Assembly: GCF_002776525.5 (NCBI RefSeq)
Contig: NC_045436.1
Coordinates: 5,929,918-5,993,917 of the forward strand
Source of the DNA: Piliocolobus tephrosceles
Taxonomy: Eukaryota > Chordata > Mammalia > Primates > Cercopithecidae
Reading direction: 5' to 3'
Length of the DNA stretch: 64,000 nt
In this document: positions 1-12,000 of the stretch, one piece after another
Numbering within the stretch: position 1 is the first letter of the stretch
Layout: every line of letters starts with the position of its first letter
Translations under genes and position numbers: made by a program
Notes under the pieces: generated by a model
Told to the model about the DNA's origin: nothing
The model's input: the letters and a program-made list of their open reading frames with translations, nothing else
Database searches by the model: none

Positions 1-421
1 TTCACAAACTTTTCTGGCTCCATCCTTTTCATCTCTCATTTTATCGGACAAAGGCCCCAAGTTAATTCTAACCTAAACATTTTAGTGCCATCTTTTCTGT
101 TCTCCTAGTCTCCAAACATACTTTTTCTGGACATACTGAATGTAGATGACAATTTATCTTTATCTCCGATCTGGCTGTGACATTCTCTTCTTAAAATCCT
201 AACGGTAGCTCTCAGTCAATCCCTCTGCAAAATTAGCACAACGTTTTTCTCCTCCACGAAAAGACTTTTAGCTTGTTGGATCAGGTGGTTGGTTTGTTGA
301 CTGGTTTATGCCTGGATACCTTAGAATAAAATTGTCTGATAACTGAAAAAGAAGACTTTTAAATCTGAAGATTTTTAAATCCATCCGCTCCTGCACTCAC
401 AGTATATGGATAAAGAAATTC
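1..421. other. unique sequence, no gene seen
   Basis: No open frame, repeat consensus or splice-bounded exon is recognisable here. The sequence is moderately AT-rich and pyrimidine-rich in places. It may hold very old LINE-derived sequence, but I cannot assign a family. Confidence 0.5.
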
Positions 422-727
422 AGCAGGGCACAGAGGCTCATGCCTGTAATCCCAGCACTTTGGGAGGCCAAGGTAGGTGGATCACCTGAGGTCAGGAGTT
501 TGAGACCAGCCTGGCCAACATATAGTGAAACCCCATCTCTACTTAAAATATACAAAAATTAGCTGGGTGTGGTGGCGCATGCCTATGGTCCCAGCTACCT
601 GGGAGGCTGAGGCAGGAGAATCTCTTGAACTCGGGAGGCGGAGGTTGCAGGGAGCCAAGATCGCACAACTGCACTCAGCCTGGGCGACAGAGCAAGATTC
701 CATCTCTAAAGAAAAAAGAAAAGAAAC
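422..727 (+). mobile_element. Alu SINE (AluS-like)
   Basis: Dimeric Alu in sense orientation. It has the pol III box region, the central A-rich linker and a right arm, and it ends in a mixed AAAGAAA tail. The 80-residue open frame across it is an Alu translation, not a gene. Confidence 0.95.
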
Positions 728-2544
728 TGAGGCACCAAATTCCTTTCCTAAGGCTGTAGCTAGTTAGCAGCACCAAGTGGACTAGGCCCTAGGTCTCTGA
801 CTTCCCATGAGGTGCTATTTGCACCATGTCGTACTATCGCCTCTCACTGCCATGCACCATCCCCCCGAGTTCTTCTCAAGTATGCCTCACCCCTCTTCCC
901 TGTATTTGACATCCTGTTCCCATCCCCCAAGCCTCGTCTGAAGTTGGCCATAGACCCAACAGGTTTCTACTAACTCTTCCTTCCACTCATCAGCAGCAAA
1001 TCAACTATGCCACTTGAGCCCCCTAAATCTGGGCTCCAGATTTCTCCAAGAAATTAATAGATGGGGTTGTCCATGGAGAAATGGTGAAAGGTGCCACACC
1101 AACGCGAGGCATCTGACACTGCCAGTGACAGATGAGATCAGGGAGATGCGGCTCAGTTAACTTACAGCTCACAAGCCTACCTGATGTTAGGGCCCAGGAG
1201 AAGAGAAAGTCACTCACTATGTCCCACCGCCCAGCTGCACTGTGAACTCATGCGATGCACAAGCACCCCAGAAACTGTTCACTGGAGGAGCTCTGTGGTT
1301 TCCTCCAGACTGATGCCAGCAGAGAGCCACTGTATGCCTCTGTTTTTGCTCTGTGAGGACACCGCACAAATACTTCCGTGCATGATGTATGGGTCAAGAG
1401 CAGAAAGGGGTACAAGGGATATGTGTAGGGCCCATGAAGGTGAAGGAGGATAAGACGGTGAGAGAGAGGGTGGCAGTGAGCCTGGGGACATGCCTTGACA
1501 GAGGCTGGCCTGAGGCTGCCTGGGGTCCCTACACATAATTTTCACCAACTCCTTCACCCCATACACACGTCTGATCTTCAAACACTAAAATAATAACAAA
1601 CAGATAATTTGGGAGATTTATGGCTCTTGATCTTTTACAGAAACAGGCTGTGGGCACATGAAATTGATCTGTAAGTGCCAAGTCCTTTATTACTGCGGCT
1701 ATTTTTTTTAAATAACAGACACCATTGTGCAGATTTCAACATAGTTTAGACAAAAAAAAAAAAAAAAAATTCTATCCGTGAGTAAAGAACAATTCTAGAG
1801 AGCAGAGCTTTCACTGTTAATCTTTAGGGAAAAGAAAAATAAAACAAAATAGAAAAACTCAGCTCACCCCTTGCAGGCCATCCTTTGTGCTCCTAATCTC
1901 AATACGAAGGTTAGGATTAAAAGCATTGGTATTAAAATAGCCTGCAGTTTCTGCTTTGAAGTCTAATGATGACAATAGCTAAAATCTTTGGCAACTTTTG
2001 AGAAGGCAGAGTCCTTCAAAATCCTTTGAAATGTTAAATACTGAATTGAAGAGGTCGTTATACAGAAAATTTTTTCATTAAAGGTGCACAATGAACATGC
2101 TTTTTAAATTCACACTCATTTGGTTTTCTTTCAACACCAAGATTGCATGTATGTTCTCAATTTGCTATTGTCTGTAATTCTAATTCCAAATCAAAATCAG
2201 GACCCAACTTGCTGGATTAAACCCAGAAAACGACTGTTAAAACAGAATAATTGGTCCTTATGAAGTGACAAATATTTCTTATTTTGTAGCTGCACTCACT
2301 TTTCCCTGGCCAAAACCACAAATGAAAGCTTAAGTAATAGCTGTTTCAAAAAACAACCAAAAAACAAAACATAATGAATAAACTTGGAGCAGCATTATAA
2401 GGCCTGCATTTTAGTTTTTCTTATTCCCAGGAATTCTACAAATGACACCTTTACCAGGCAGGTTCACTGAGTCTAAAAATGTCTCCAGGAAGGGCAGGCC
2501 ATGGCAGAGTTGTATAAATGAAGCTTGCACTGGACAAGCTCTTC
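728..2544. other. unique sequence, no gene seen
   Basis: About 1.8 kb without a recognisable young repeat. It holds a 17-base poly(A) at about 1753-1769. The overlapping short open frames on both strands at 1023-1581 have no recognisable product. The part after 1770 is AT-rich and looks single-copy. Confidence 0.5.
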
Positions 2545-2723
2545 TTAGATCTCCTGGGTGCAAATCACAGCTCTTTTCTCTGGTAGCAAGCAAGCGGCCT
2601 TAGATGGTTCCTCAAGCTTTCTGTAACTCAGTTTCCGGATCTAAAAACTTCAAGTGATAATTCTTACCTCAGGATACTGTTGTCGGGGCTTAATAGGATA
2701 AATTATGTGAAAGTATTGCATAA
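2545..2723 (+). mobile_element. MIR SINE (old), sense
   Basis: Decayed MIR. The central core (CTGTAACTCAGTTTCC followed by a TAATTCTTACCTCAGG-like stretch and the GGATAAATTATGTGAAAGT tail) follows the MIR order. An Alu is inserted in its 3' tail at 2724. Confidence 0.7.
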
Positions 2724-3036
2724 GCCAGGCGCTGTGGCTCATGCCTATAATCCCAGCATTTTGGGAGGCTGAGGCAGGCAGATTACCTGGGGTCAAGAGT
2801 TCAAGACCAGCCTGGCCAACATGGTGAGACCCTGTCTCTACTAAAAGAAAAAAAAAAAAAAAAATAGCCAGGTGTGGTGGCGGGCACCTGTAATCCCAGC
2901 TACTTGGGAGGCTGAGGCAGGAGAATCACTTGAGTTCAGGAGGTGGAGGCTGCAGTAAGCCAAGGTCGCACCACTGCACTCCAGCCTGGGAGACAGAGCG
3001 AGACTCCTTCTCAAAAACAACAGCAGCAGCAGCAGC
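2724..3036 (+). mobile_element. Alu SINE (AluS-like) with CAG-bearing tail
   Basis: Dimeric sense Alu. An imperfect 13-bp target duplication (GAAAGTATTGCAT at 2709-2721, GAAAGTGTGGCAT at 3037-3049) flanks it. The 3' tail carries a short (CAG)n run at about 3020-3036 in place of plain poly(A). Confidence 0.95.
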
Positions 3037-3344
3037 GAAAGTGTGGCATGAGGCAGGTGCTTAAAATTCTTAATAAAGTTAATAACCCTTTATCCTCAAC
3101 CAGAAACTCAAAGCTTGCATGCCTCCCAATCCACTGTGCAGAGCACGCATACAGAGCATGCAAAATGGCACTGCAACGAAGTCATAGACCCTATTTTCTC
3201 CCTTTGTCAAAAGTAACCTTCATATGTTCTGATCCCTTGGTTCTCTCGGTCAGTGAATTAACCTGAAAACCAGATTCACGCTAACATACTGGCTGGTGTG
3301 CATGTTTCCCCTACGCCAACACATGTTAGCACCATCTTTCCGGA

Positions 3345-3475
3345 AATGTTCGGGATCTGGTTAAAATGCAGATCCTGTAGGTCTGCGTGGGGACCCGAGA
3401 TTCTTCATTTCTCTTGAGCTCAAAGGAGATGCTGACGTGCTGGTCCCCAAACCACACGCTTTGAGTAGCAGGACT
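3345..3475 (-). mobile_element. MER20-like hAT-Charlie DNA transposon remnant
   Basis: The order AAAATGCAGATCCTG, TAGGTCTG, TGGGGACCCGAGATTCT, GATGCTGACG, CTGGTCC, ACCACACGCTTTGAGTAGCA matches the reverse complement of the MER20 type (non-autonomous hAT). It is diverged and has no coding capacity. Confidence 0.65.
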
Positions 3476-4707
3476 TCAGTTCAGGGGATAGCAAGAAACA
3501 GAGACTCACAGAACTTAGAGCTAAAAGAGATTGTTTTTATTCCAAAGATGGAAAACTCAGCAAATCCTGCCCACATATAATTTTTTAGTTTTGGTCCTCA
3601 TCATGTTTTTCGAAATTGGGTAAGTTTTGCAGATTTACAGCATCAAAAAAAGAAAAGAAAACCCAAAAAACACAGTATCACAGTATGGGCCTTTTTTTCC
3701 CTGAAGTCAAGTGGTGGCCCTACAGAGGGGCCACACATTCTCCAAGACCCTCCCAACACAAAGCCGGAACGGCACGGCCATGTTCCGGGATGCAGGAACT
3801 ACTGTCAGCCGTTCTCACTCCAGAAAACACTTCTCCATTCGCACTCACAATGGAACTCACAGGGCTTCGTGCACGTTTCAAGGAACATCACAACAGAATG
3901 CCCGCTTGGCCCACTTCACTGGTGCACCTGACCTTCCTGGCAACCCCACTTGCTCTGCAGACAAGAAAGTGGGAGGCACAGCCATGAACGACTTGGCTCA
4001 GGCCACAGGGCTGGGCAGCAGAGAGGCGGGGAGGTGCTGGGTCCCCCACGGAACAATGAGAACTACTGACAGCTCACCAGGCACCCCGAGGGGCTGTCTC
4101 CGTACAGGTGGGGCCTCAGCACCTTTCAAACCACTGGCGCTGGCACCCTCTCCTCGCCATCCCGGCTCCACACAACTTAACTACTTTCACTTCTAAAAAC
4201 CTCCTCTCTGGTGCAGTTCCATGTCTGGTTATTAATAATATAAACAAGGAATACCAAGAAGCCTGTCCGTCATCCACTGATGTCATCCACTCATCTGACC
4301 TCCTGGTCAGAGCCAACCAGGAGGCTGGGCCAAAGCTGGCATCTTCCCCAAAGGAAACGAGCCCAGGTCTCCCGAGCCTGCTGCGCGCTCTCTGGAAAGC
4401 CATTACACACAGCCTTTGCAGTCTGGGAGGCTGCCAAGAGCTTGGGACCTGGCCAAGTTGGGGGTAATGCATCGGACCGCCTGGGAGTCGCCCCTTGAAG
4501 TTCAAATTGTAGACAACAGTCTCTGTCAGAGAACTGTGTGTGCCAGAGACAGGGTTCAGGTGTCTGCAAGATGCAGAGCTTGGGTCATCAAGAGATCTGC
4601 AGCTCTTGGAGAACTCATGGGGCTCAAGGTGAGCACAGGCAAAATGCCCCTGGAAAAATTCTAGCAGATGTGCGGCCTCTGGTCAACAGTATCTAAAGTA
4701 TTCATGT
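3476..4707. other. unique sequence, no supported gene
   Basis: GC is higher at 3700-4660, which raises the number of overlapping open frames (up to about 160 residues at 3711-4196 on +, and 129 at 4116-4505 on -). They overlap each other in several frames on both strands and none gives a recognisable protein, so I treat them as chance. Confidence 0.5.
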
Positions 4708-4988
4708 GGCCAGGCGCAGTGGCTCACACCTATAATCCTAGCACTTTGGGAGGCTGAGGCGGGAGGATCACTCCTCCTGGACCTGAGCAACGTCGTAAGA
4801 CCCCGTCTTTACAAATAAATTTTTAAAAAATTAGCCCAGCGTGGTGGCATGTATCTGTGGTCACAGCTGCTCAGGAAGCTGAGATGGGAGGATCGCTTGA
4901 GCCTGGGCGGTCAAGGCTGCAGTGAGCCACCATCATGGCACTTTACTCCTGCCTCTCTCCAATAATAACAACAACAACAATAATAAAA
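4708..4988 (+). mobile_element. Alu SINE (old AluJ-like)
   Basis: Sense Alu with many substitutions and a deletion in the left arm, where the GAGACCAGCCTGG block is largely lost. It ends in an AATAATAACAACAAC tail. The divergence fits an AluJ-age copy. Confidence 0.9.
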
Positions 4989-5701
4989 GTACTCATGTAA
5001 GACTAAAACGAGCAGAATCCATCCTCTCAAGACCCAGGTTTTAAGTGTACTCTCCTCTTCCATCCTTCTTTGACAAAACACAGGCTGCCACTAAATTTTC
5101 TTCGAGGGCTTAGCAAAGGAGACACCAGCTGCCGCAGCATGAAAGGAGGAGGCTGCAAAGCCCGCTCCACCAGGCCTGGGGCTCCCACACAGTGAGAGGG
5201 AGATCTCCAGGCAACACAGGCCCGACCATCACAGGCTCCTCCACAAAATGGGAGGCTTCGCCTGGAGCAAACACAGACTCTCCCTAGAAAAGCCACTGGC
5301 CTCTGGGGAAGTGCTATCAATAAGGACAGAAAACAAAACCACAATTGCTTCCTCCCCCGCCCCATCTTCTAAAACCCCAGCCGAGGGATTCACCACCAGT
5401 AAGATGAAAGCCTTGAGGAAGCGGAGGGAAGGGAGAGAAAGAAGGACGTTCCTTATTTTAAGAGAATAAAGTCAAGAAGAGAAATTTAGAACTCAGTTTC
5501 TCCACAATCCCCATCACCCTGTAATAACATGGGCATTGCCGGTGACTACTTGAGATAAACGTTGGCCACAGCCAAGGGCCACTAAGGTGCAGACAGTGGA
5601 AGGTCAGGAGCTCTTCAGATGTGTGTGACTCTATCTTTGAGAAATCACAGAAACCAAAGTGATCCCACAACATGCAAACTTAATTCAAACTGTAAAATTC
5701 T
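4989..5701. other. unique sequence, no supported gene
   Basis: Overlapping open frames occur on both strands (112 residues at 5027-5365 on -, 73 at 5248-5469 on +), with no recognisable domain and no convincing splice context. I see no repeat in it. Confidence 0.45.
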
Positions 5702-5710
5702 AAGATAGAT

Positions 5711-5754
<44 letters not shown>
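5702..5754 (+). repeat. (GATA)n tetranucleotide microsatellite
   Basis: About 12 to 13 nearly uninterrupted GATA units, with one early TGATAG interruption. It is a typical length-variable STR locus. Confidence 0.97.
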
Positions 5755-5755
<1 letters not shown>

Positions 5756-6918
5756 TCTCTGCATATATAAGTACCCTGTTCTACAGATCAAGAACACAAA
5801 TGCTATTAGAAAGAGTTCTGTATAATTTCTTAGAATAGTAAGTACATTTTAAAATACACAACAAAGGTAAAAGCTCATTAACAATCTTCAGTCCTCCTGA
5901 GACTCTGAGCTTTCCAGGAGTCAGCTGCTTAAAGAGAACTCTGTAAACCTAAGGACCGTCCTCCTTCTCTAAGAGGCAGCAAATATAAAGAGACTTTCTT
6001 ATTCAGTTACGGCTGTAGGGAGGGTGGGGTTGAAGAAAATAATACAATTCCCTGCACAACCAAAGAAAAACGACATGTAAAAGAGTCACTTTTACCAAGG
6101 GATGAAGCCTTTCGTCCAATGTCACTGATAAGAAGATATCTCAAATGGGGCTGCAGCTCCAAAAGGGGGTTGGACACATGTGTGACATTTTTTTTCCTCC
6201 AAGTCTCTGCAGTCTGTTTCTTGCCATCTGCTAGGATATTCATACACCCACATGTGAGTCAGAATGCCCACCTCTTAGAAAAGCAGCGGATTGTCCACTC
6301 ACCACTTACTTAGGGGAGCCACAGGCCAAACTGTCTCAGATATCCAGCCCATGGAGGGAAAAGGAAGGGGCTCTCATGGAATAGAAGGCAAGTACCCGGA
6401 CCTCAGCTGAGCAGACCACAAGTCTGGAGGAAGCTCATCCACGCTCTCCAATTGGAGAAGGTGTCGTTTCAGCGTCATGACAGAGCATTGGAGTCACAAT
6501 CCCGGGGAAACCACCATTTCCACGGCACACAGCCCTGGCAGCCCTGGCAGTTTTGTGTTTGTACAACTACAGCCCTGCCTTACTGTGGAGCTTCCCTGGG
6601 CAATTTTCAGGAGAAGCACACACATAATGGTGATGAAACCAATTACACGCCTGATTTAAGTAGCTTTTCTTCCAAAGAACTCAAAGCATGTTCATGTGCA
6701 TTGTCTCACTTCCTGGTTTCAACACACCCTAGAGACAGTGAAGGGAGGCATTACTAGCCCACAGTATCTATGGCAACACCCCCAACACAGTGCTCCAGGA
6801 GGAAGCTTGCATGCTGTGTGTGTCACGAGCACAGTCGCCGTTTAGTGCTTGTCAAGGCAGGCTTCAACACCTTCTGGAAACCTAGAACACAACACCCAAA
6901 GAAATCAACCAATCCTCC
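5755..6918. other. unique sequence, no supported gene
   Basis: Single-copy-looking DNA between the GATA repeat and the next Alu. Short frames (up to 101 residues at 6452-6757) show no recognisable family. Confidence 0.45.
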
Positions 6919-7224
6919 CTTTTTTTTTTTTTTTTTTTTTTTGAGACAGAGTTTTGCTCTTGTTGCCCAGGCTAGAGTGCAATGGTGCGATCTTGGCTCA
7001 CCGCAACCTCCACCTCCAGGATTCAAGCGATTCTCCTGCCTCAGCCTCCCAAGTAGCTGGGATTACGGGCATGTGCCAACACACCCGGCTAATTTTGTAC
7101 TTTTAGTAGAGACAGGGTTTCTCCATGTTGGTCAGGCTGGTCTCGAACTCCTGACCTCAGGTGATCTGCCCACCTCAGCCTCCCAAAGTGCTGGGACTAT
7201 AGGTGTGAGCCACTGCGCCCAGCC
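6919..7224 (-). mobile_element. Alu SINE (AluS-like), antisense
   Basis: Antisense Alu starting with a long T run (the poly(A) tail of the element) and ending ...GAGCCACTGCGCCCAGCC. The 166-residue open frame over it is an Alu translation with the usual CLSLPSSWDY peptide signature. Confidence 0.97.
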
Positions 7225-8042
7225 CAATCCTCCCAATTTTTATATGTGCCCAACACAAAAATGCTTATAGACAGATCTGAACATACCAACAGGACATAAC
7301 ATGCAGGGAAAAGACTTAGACTCTCTTTGTATTAAAAACAAAGAGCCAGCTTCCAAAAAGTAAGTAACACTTTAAAAATCTGAGAAGTAACATTCACAGC
7401 TTATAGACAAGTTTCAGAACGTGACTTTCTGAAATGCTCTGTCTTATCATTGATTCCATGGCCTTCATGGTTTTTCAAACTTTCACTGAAAAGCAAACAG
7501 CAGAACCACAAAGATGACGGACTTATCTCATAGAGCAGATCTGAATTCTAAAGTGTCAGATACATGGACATTGTAGGGTGAGAAAACCCAGGATTAAAAA
7601 AATAATAATAAGCAGATGGCCAATGAGTTAGAAGAACCAGAGCCATCAGTTTCTGTGGGTTTATCTTGTTTATTTACTCAGCTATTGGCACAAAGCAGCA
7701 TGCTTACCCTAGCAACAGCTATGTCATATGCTTCTGAGCTTGCCACACACCCGGCTTCTAATTTTAAAAACCACCACTTCGCAATCTGCAAGAGGCCCCT
7801 TTTATCATCGATGTTAAATATGCTATTTCAAGTCTCTGACACATAGCGTTGATATTTCTCCCTTTATTTACATTTTTAAACACACTTGTGATTTTTTTTT
7901 TTTTTAAATACATACAAAGTTTGTACATATTCTGGAATCTGGCTATAATTCTTCCTTTAGAGTCTATGCAGCAATATAATCCTAAACTGAAGGTGTTTCG
8001 AATTAGCCAGTCATCTTGAACAAGGTTCAACTGGTTCCACTT
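7225..8042. other. unique sequence, no gene seen
   Basis: Single-copy-looking DNA. A 76-residue open frame on + at 7616-7846 has no recognisable family. A T run sits at about 7892-7905. Confidence 0.45.
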
Positions 8043-8363
8043 GGCTGGGTGTGGTGGCTCACGCCTGTAATCCCAGCACTGTGGGAGGCCAAGGCAGGCA
8101 GATCACCTGAGGTCAGGAGTTTGAGACCAGCCTGGCCAACATGGTGAAACCCCATCTCTACTAAAAAAAAATACAAAAATTAGCTGGGTATGGTTGCAGG
8201 CACCTGTAATCCCAGCTACTTGGGAGGCTGAGGCAGGAGAATCGCTTGCACCCAGAGGCAGAGGTTGCAGTGAGCCGAGATTGCGCCACTGCACTCCAGC
8301 CTGGGCAACAGAGCGAGACTCCATTTTGGAAAACAAACAAACAAACAAACAAACAAAAACAAA
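8043..8363 (+). mobile_element. Alu SINE (AluS-like)
   Basis: Full-length sense Alu whose tail has become a (CAAA)n microsatellite at about 8331-8361. Imperfect flanking duplications (CTGGTTCCACTT before, ATGATTCCACTC after) support ordinary target-primed insertion. Confidence 0.96.
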
Positions 8364-10204
8364 TGATTCCACTCGATGCCATGATGTCTTGGTACAACTT
8401 ATAGTTTATCCAGATGAAAGAGTTTTTTTATACCTGTAGCCCTTCATATTAAGTTATTAAATTAATATATGAGGCACAAATTTTCATCCTTACAAAAGTA
8501 ACTAAGTTGGATACATAAGATCCTCTTTCTATTACAAACCCATACTTCTGTAGTGAATTATAGCTGCATATTTTTTTTTTTTTTTTGGTATTGAATGTTT
8601 CATAAGAAGAGCTCACGGTCTGTCAGAGAAATTTTCCAAACGATCACTTATTACATAAGGAATTCATTTTTTCCCCTAAAAAGAACTGGGCCTGAGGTGG
8701 TAGTTACAAGGCAGAATAATCACAAGCAGATGTAAAAATACTTACACAAAGTAAAAAAATAATAATAAAATAAACTTCATATGTTTTGCTCCTTTAAAAA
8801 AATGTCAGATACGGTGAGCAGTGAGTTGGTCACTGATTGTCATTAATTGCCATTATTACATGCTGCCGAGGGCTCCTAATGGCACTATTTTTCTGAGCAA
8901 TGGTTTTATATTATTTTTCTGGCACAAAAGCCTGTTCACAAATACCAGAATGTTCTCATACCAAAATTAAAGTGACTAGGAGATTAAAAGCAATTAGTGT
9001 AATTTTATCACTGGCATTAGTACTGAGAGCAGCTCAGGATACCTGCTTTTCAAGGTTCAAAAACTTTTTCAAGTTGAGCAAGACTTGAAAACAGAGCAGG
9101 AAATGCCTACCAGAGGCATTGAAAGAAGAAAGACATTGCTTCTGAAGGGCGGCCAAGGAGAGGACGAAGAATTCTTATTCCCTGAAGACAGTCCACAGTA
9201 ATTAGAGGAAGACAGTTGATAAGGCATGAGCACACCTGGAGAAGCAGGTCTCACCTGCCAGGTATGGTATCTCCCTGTTAGGTCCAGCCAGGAATGGCAC
9301 CCACCCACCAGAATAACACTCCTCGCTGCAGTCTCGTATTAGTTAAAGCAAATAAGGCCACCTAAGAATAAAAAGTTCATAAATAATGTTAGGCAACCAT
9401 CCAGTAAGCCACATATAACCAGTATCTTCAGGATTTCTAGGCTTCTTAAGTTTTAACTTTCAGGATGGAATCACATAAGATTTCAAGCAAGAACATTTTT
9501 ACATTCAGTAGACTCTATGAACGTGGGTTTGTTAATCTAAGAAGAAATCCTCTCGGAGAGTACACTTTTATATTTTTAAGAACATAGTTCTATCAACAAA
9601 TGGGGTTCTGATACAGCATTTCCACATTCAATATAGTAATTACTGCAATTCTTCTCCCCCATCAGTGCAACAACCGAAATTCATAACTATGACTTTGAAA
9701 GACCATATAAAGACAAAGCTGCTATGAAAATCATCCAAAGAACATGTTTTAAATTCGAAGATTTGTATTACTAAGTATATTGTAGTCTCATTCTTATAAT
9801 AAATATTTTTATAAATTTTAAGTGAAAGAGCGCACAGGTGCCCTTGACTAAAAATTTACAAACCACCGTCATCTGCAGAACGCATTGTCCCAGTAAACAA
9901 TATCATAAAGGGTCATTCGTGGTGTAGGTCAGAGTACCCAAAACCAACATAATCTCTCATGTAGGTGAAATCACTAAAAGTGCAAGGCTATTAATATACT
10001 ACTGGTAGTTAAAATAGCTAAAAACCATAGTCATCTAAACTGTATTTGATGACCTAGAAAGAAATGGTTTTAGGGTTGAACAACGCTTTTCGTTACTACA
10101 AGCAGTCATTCGCTCACAAATGAACTCTTAGAACACAAACACTTTTATACAAAACACATTCACAAGTAGTGTTAAAAATGTCGCGCAAGTTCCCAAAGCC
10201 ATTT

Positions 10205-10328
10205 TAATCATACTATGGCTCTGGTGCTTTAGTACTAGCAGAGTATATAACAGCACTACAGTTTGGAGATAGATACTACTATGAGAATATCACAGCTGCA
10301 TATGGAATCAAATGGGCTTCTTTTCATC
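10205..10328 (+). other. weak exon candidate, plus strand
   Basis: A frame of about 40 codons is open from about 10209. It reads ...AEYITALQFGDRYYYE... and ends at a strong donor (CATC|GTAAGTACTG, exon edge 10328). The acceptor side is poor (GTACTAGCAG at about 10240 or earlier). I do not recognise the peptide. The length is well within chance. Confidence 0.12.
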
Positions 10329-10360
10329 GTAAGTACTGAAATGTATTCACTATTACTTAC

Positions 10361-10700
10361 AATGATTTTTTTGCCCATGGAAGTATGAGTTCTGAGATAT
10401 CCCAAATCAATCAGGCCATAAACAAATTTTGGGAAAGATACCTGGGCAGCTTTACGGACTGCTTGTGAATCAGAAGCCCATTCCTTAGTCCCGCCCATTC
10501 CTTGGTCCCGCCCATTCCTTGGTCCCACCATAATTAAGCCCAGAATACAGCACAAAAAAGCAGCAAGAAAAAGCAAACCATCTCTGGGATCCCACTGATG
10601 ACTGGTAAGGATGGTTTTTAAATAGCTTATCAATGGTTCCACGTATATGGGAACTTCCAAAGAATGGTCTCGTAAATAGCTTTAAATAGTCACCGATTGT
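10361..10700 (-). other. weak exon candidate, minus strand, with frame-breaking triplication
   Basis: On the minus strand a 134-residue frame covers 10256-10660. A donor-like ATT|GTAAGTAATAG would end an exon at 10361. Three tandem copies of a 17-bp unit at 10477-10527 sit inside. The frame just upstream and the frame just downstream of the array differ by the 34 bases of two extra copies, so a single-copy ancestor would have had a different reading. I recognise no family, and the coding status is a guess. Confidence 0.15.
10477..10527 (+). repeat. three tandem copies of a 17-bp unit
   Basis: The unit CCCATTCCTTGGTCCCG is repeated at 10477, 10494 and 10511. The first copy has one change (TTAG) and the third ends in A. 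This is a short direct tandem triplication in otherwise single-copy DNA. Confidence 0.95.
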
Positions 10701-12000
10701 TCCTACTTACACAGTTATAGAATCTCACAAAAGTAATTCTAGTCCAACTTTTGTCCAGATCATCACAAAATTTAGAATTAGTGAAGCCAAAATTAATAAA
10801 GGTGAATTCCGAGATGCCAAGCTAATACTGTGATAAATGACTAAGTATTCTGAGAATTGGGCCTAATTTCACCTTTACTGATTTAATCTAAGGAATGAAA
10901 ACATTTTCTATTTTCAAGGCTGTGTAATCATGTGTTATACAGATATATTAACACAAATCACCTCAGATAATAAAAATATAACTTAGCAAGTTGAAAAGGT
11001 GATACTTTATAGCTTTTAACCTTTCATAGGATTCCCATGCTTACAGTAAAAAAAAGAGCTTTTACGAAGCTGCCTCTACCCACCAATTGAAATGCACCAC
11101 TGATCCGGACATGGATTCTCAACAGCTTTCAATGACAGTCAGTTTCTAGGCCCATCGAACAATCCTGACAGCTCTATTAAGTGGTGGTTTGTATTTTCTT
11201 TATTGTCCATTTTCTTTCCTTTTGGTAGAAAACTGTGTTATAAAGATAGTACAGCTTGCTTTCTTTTGTTTGTCGTGTATACTAAAAACAGCCTACATCA
11301 TACCATACTGGGAAGTTTTAATTTCACTATCCAGAACTTTCACATAGCAAATAAATATATAATCAGTGTTTATTTGGTTATTTAAAGTTTCAGAAAATAA
11401 TCTGAATCTCCCAAAGCTTCGTTCTCATGTCTTACCATAAGAAGTAATATCAAAGTCGAAAGAATCTGGGGAAATCCTCAAAACACCAAATAAACCAAAA
11501 AGGTTCGAGGATATACTCACTGTATTGTATTAAAGGCATATTTTTATCAAAAGAAAATTGGGGAGGGACTTACTCTTTCTTTTTTAATAAAAGGGCTTAC
11601 TCTTAACAAAAGGGTTTACTTTTAATAAACTAGAAAATTCAGTTAAGCCAGACATTTTATTTCCACCCATTTGAGGTTTTGCTACGAGCAGCTATACACA
11701 GCTTGCTGCATTCCATGAAGTCTCGAATTCGAGTAAGAGATGAGCATTGCTGCACTCAGGAGAAAAACTGAGCATCTGAATTTTTCCAGCTGTCAGGGTC
11801 ACAGTGCTGCTATATTATGCCTCCTCGGGCCTCATTAGCTGTTCCTGGTTTCCCCAGACTTTTCAAGTCCACCTGAGCAACGTTCACTCAAGTTGGGACA
11901 TTTGTCTTTCGGGTAGGTTCTGCCACCTCACCAGCATGCCCAGATGACCTAAGGAAGATCCAGGTCACTTCCATTATCCAACTCATACGTAGAGAAACAT

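Larger units (their letters stand above)
8364..12000. other. 3.6 kb Alu-free AT-rich stretch
   Basis: No Alu, MIR or L1 consensus is recognisable across 3.6 kb, which is unusual in a window averaging one Alu per about 2.1 kb. The portion at 8800-9010 contains several TAATTG/TAATGG-type homeodomain core motifs. Two weak exon candidates lie at 10205-10700. No full gene can be supported. Confidence 0.5.

Noticed and set aside
3017..3036. CAG repeat as a disease-type coding triplet array
   Set aside because: It is a five-unit variant of an Alu tail and not in a gene.
3711..4569. Several overlapping frames of 119 to 161 residues suggesting a gene
   Set aside because: They occur in four or more frames on both strands in a GC-richer patch, with no recognisable domain and no splice structure I could defend.
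6770..7270. 166-residue frame with a CLSLPSSWDY peptide
   Set aside because: This is the standard translation of an antisense Alu. The same peptide recurs in most Alu-overlapping frames here (for example 15877, 30690, 43414, 58857, 61629).
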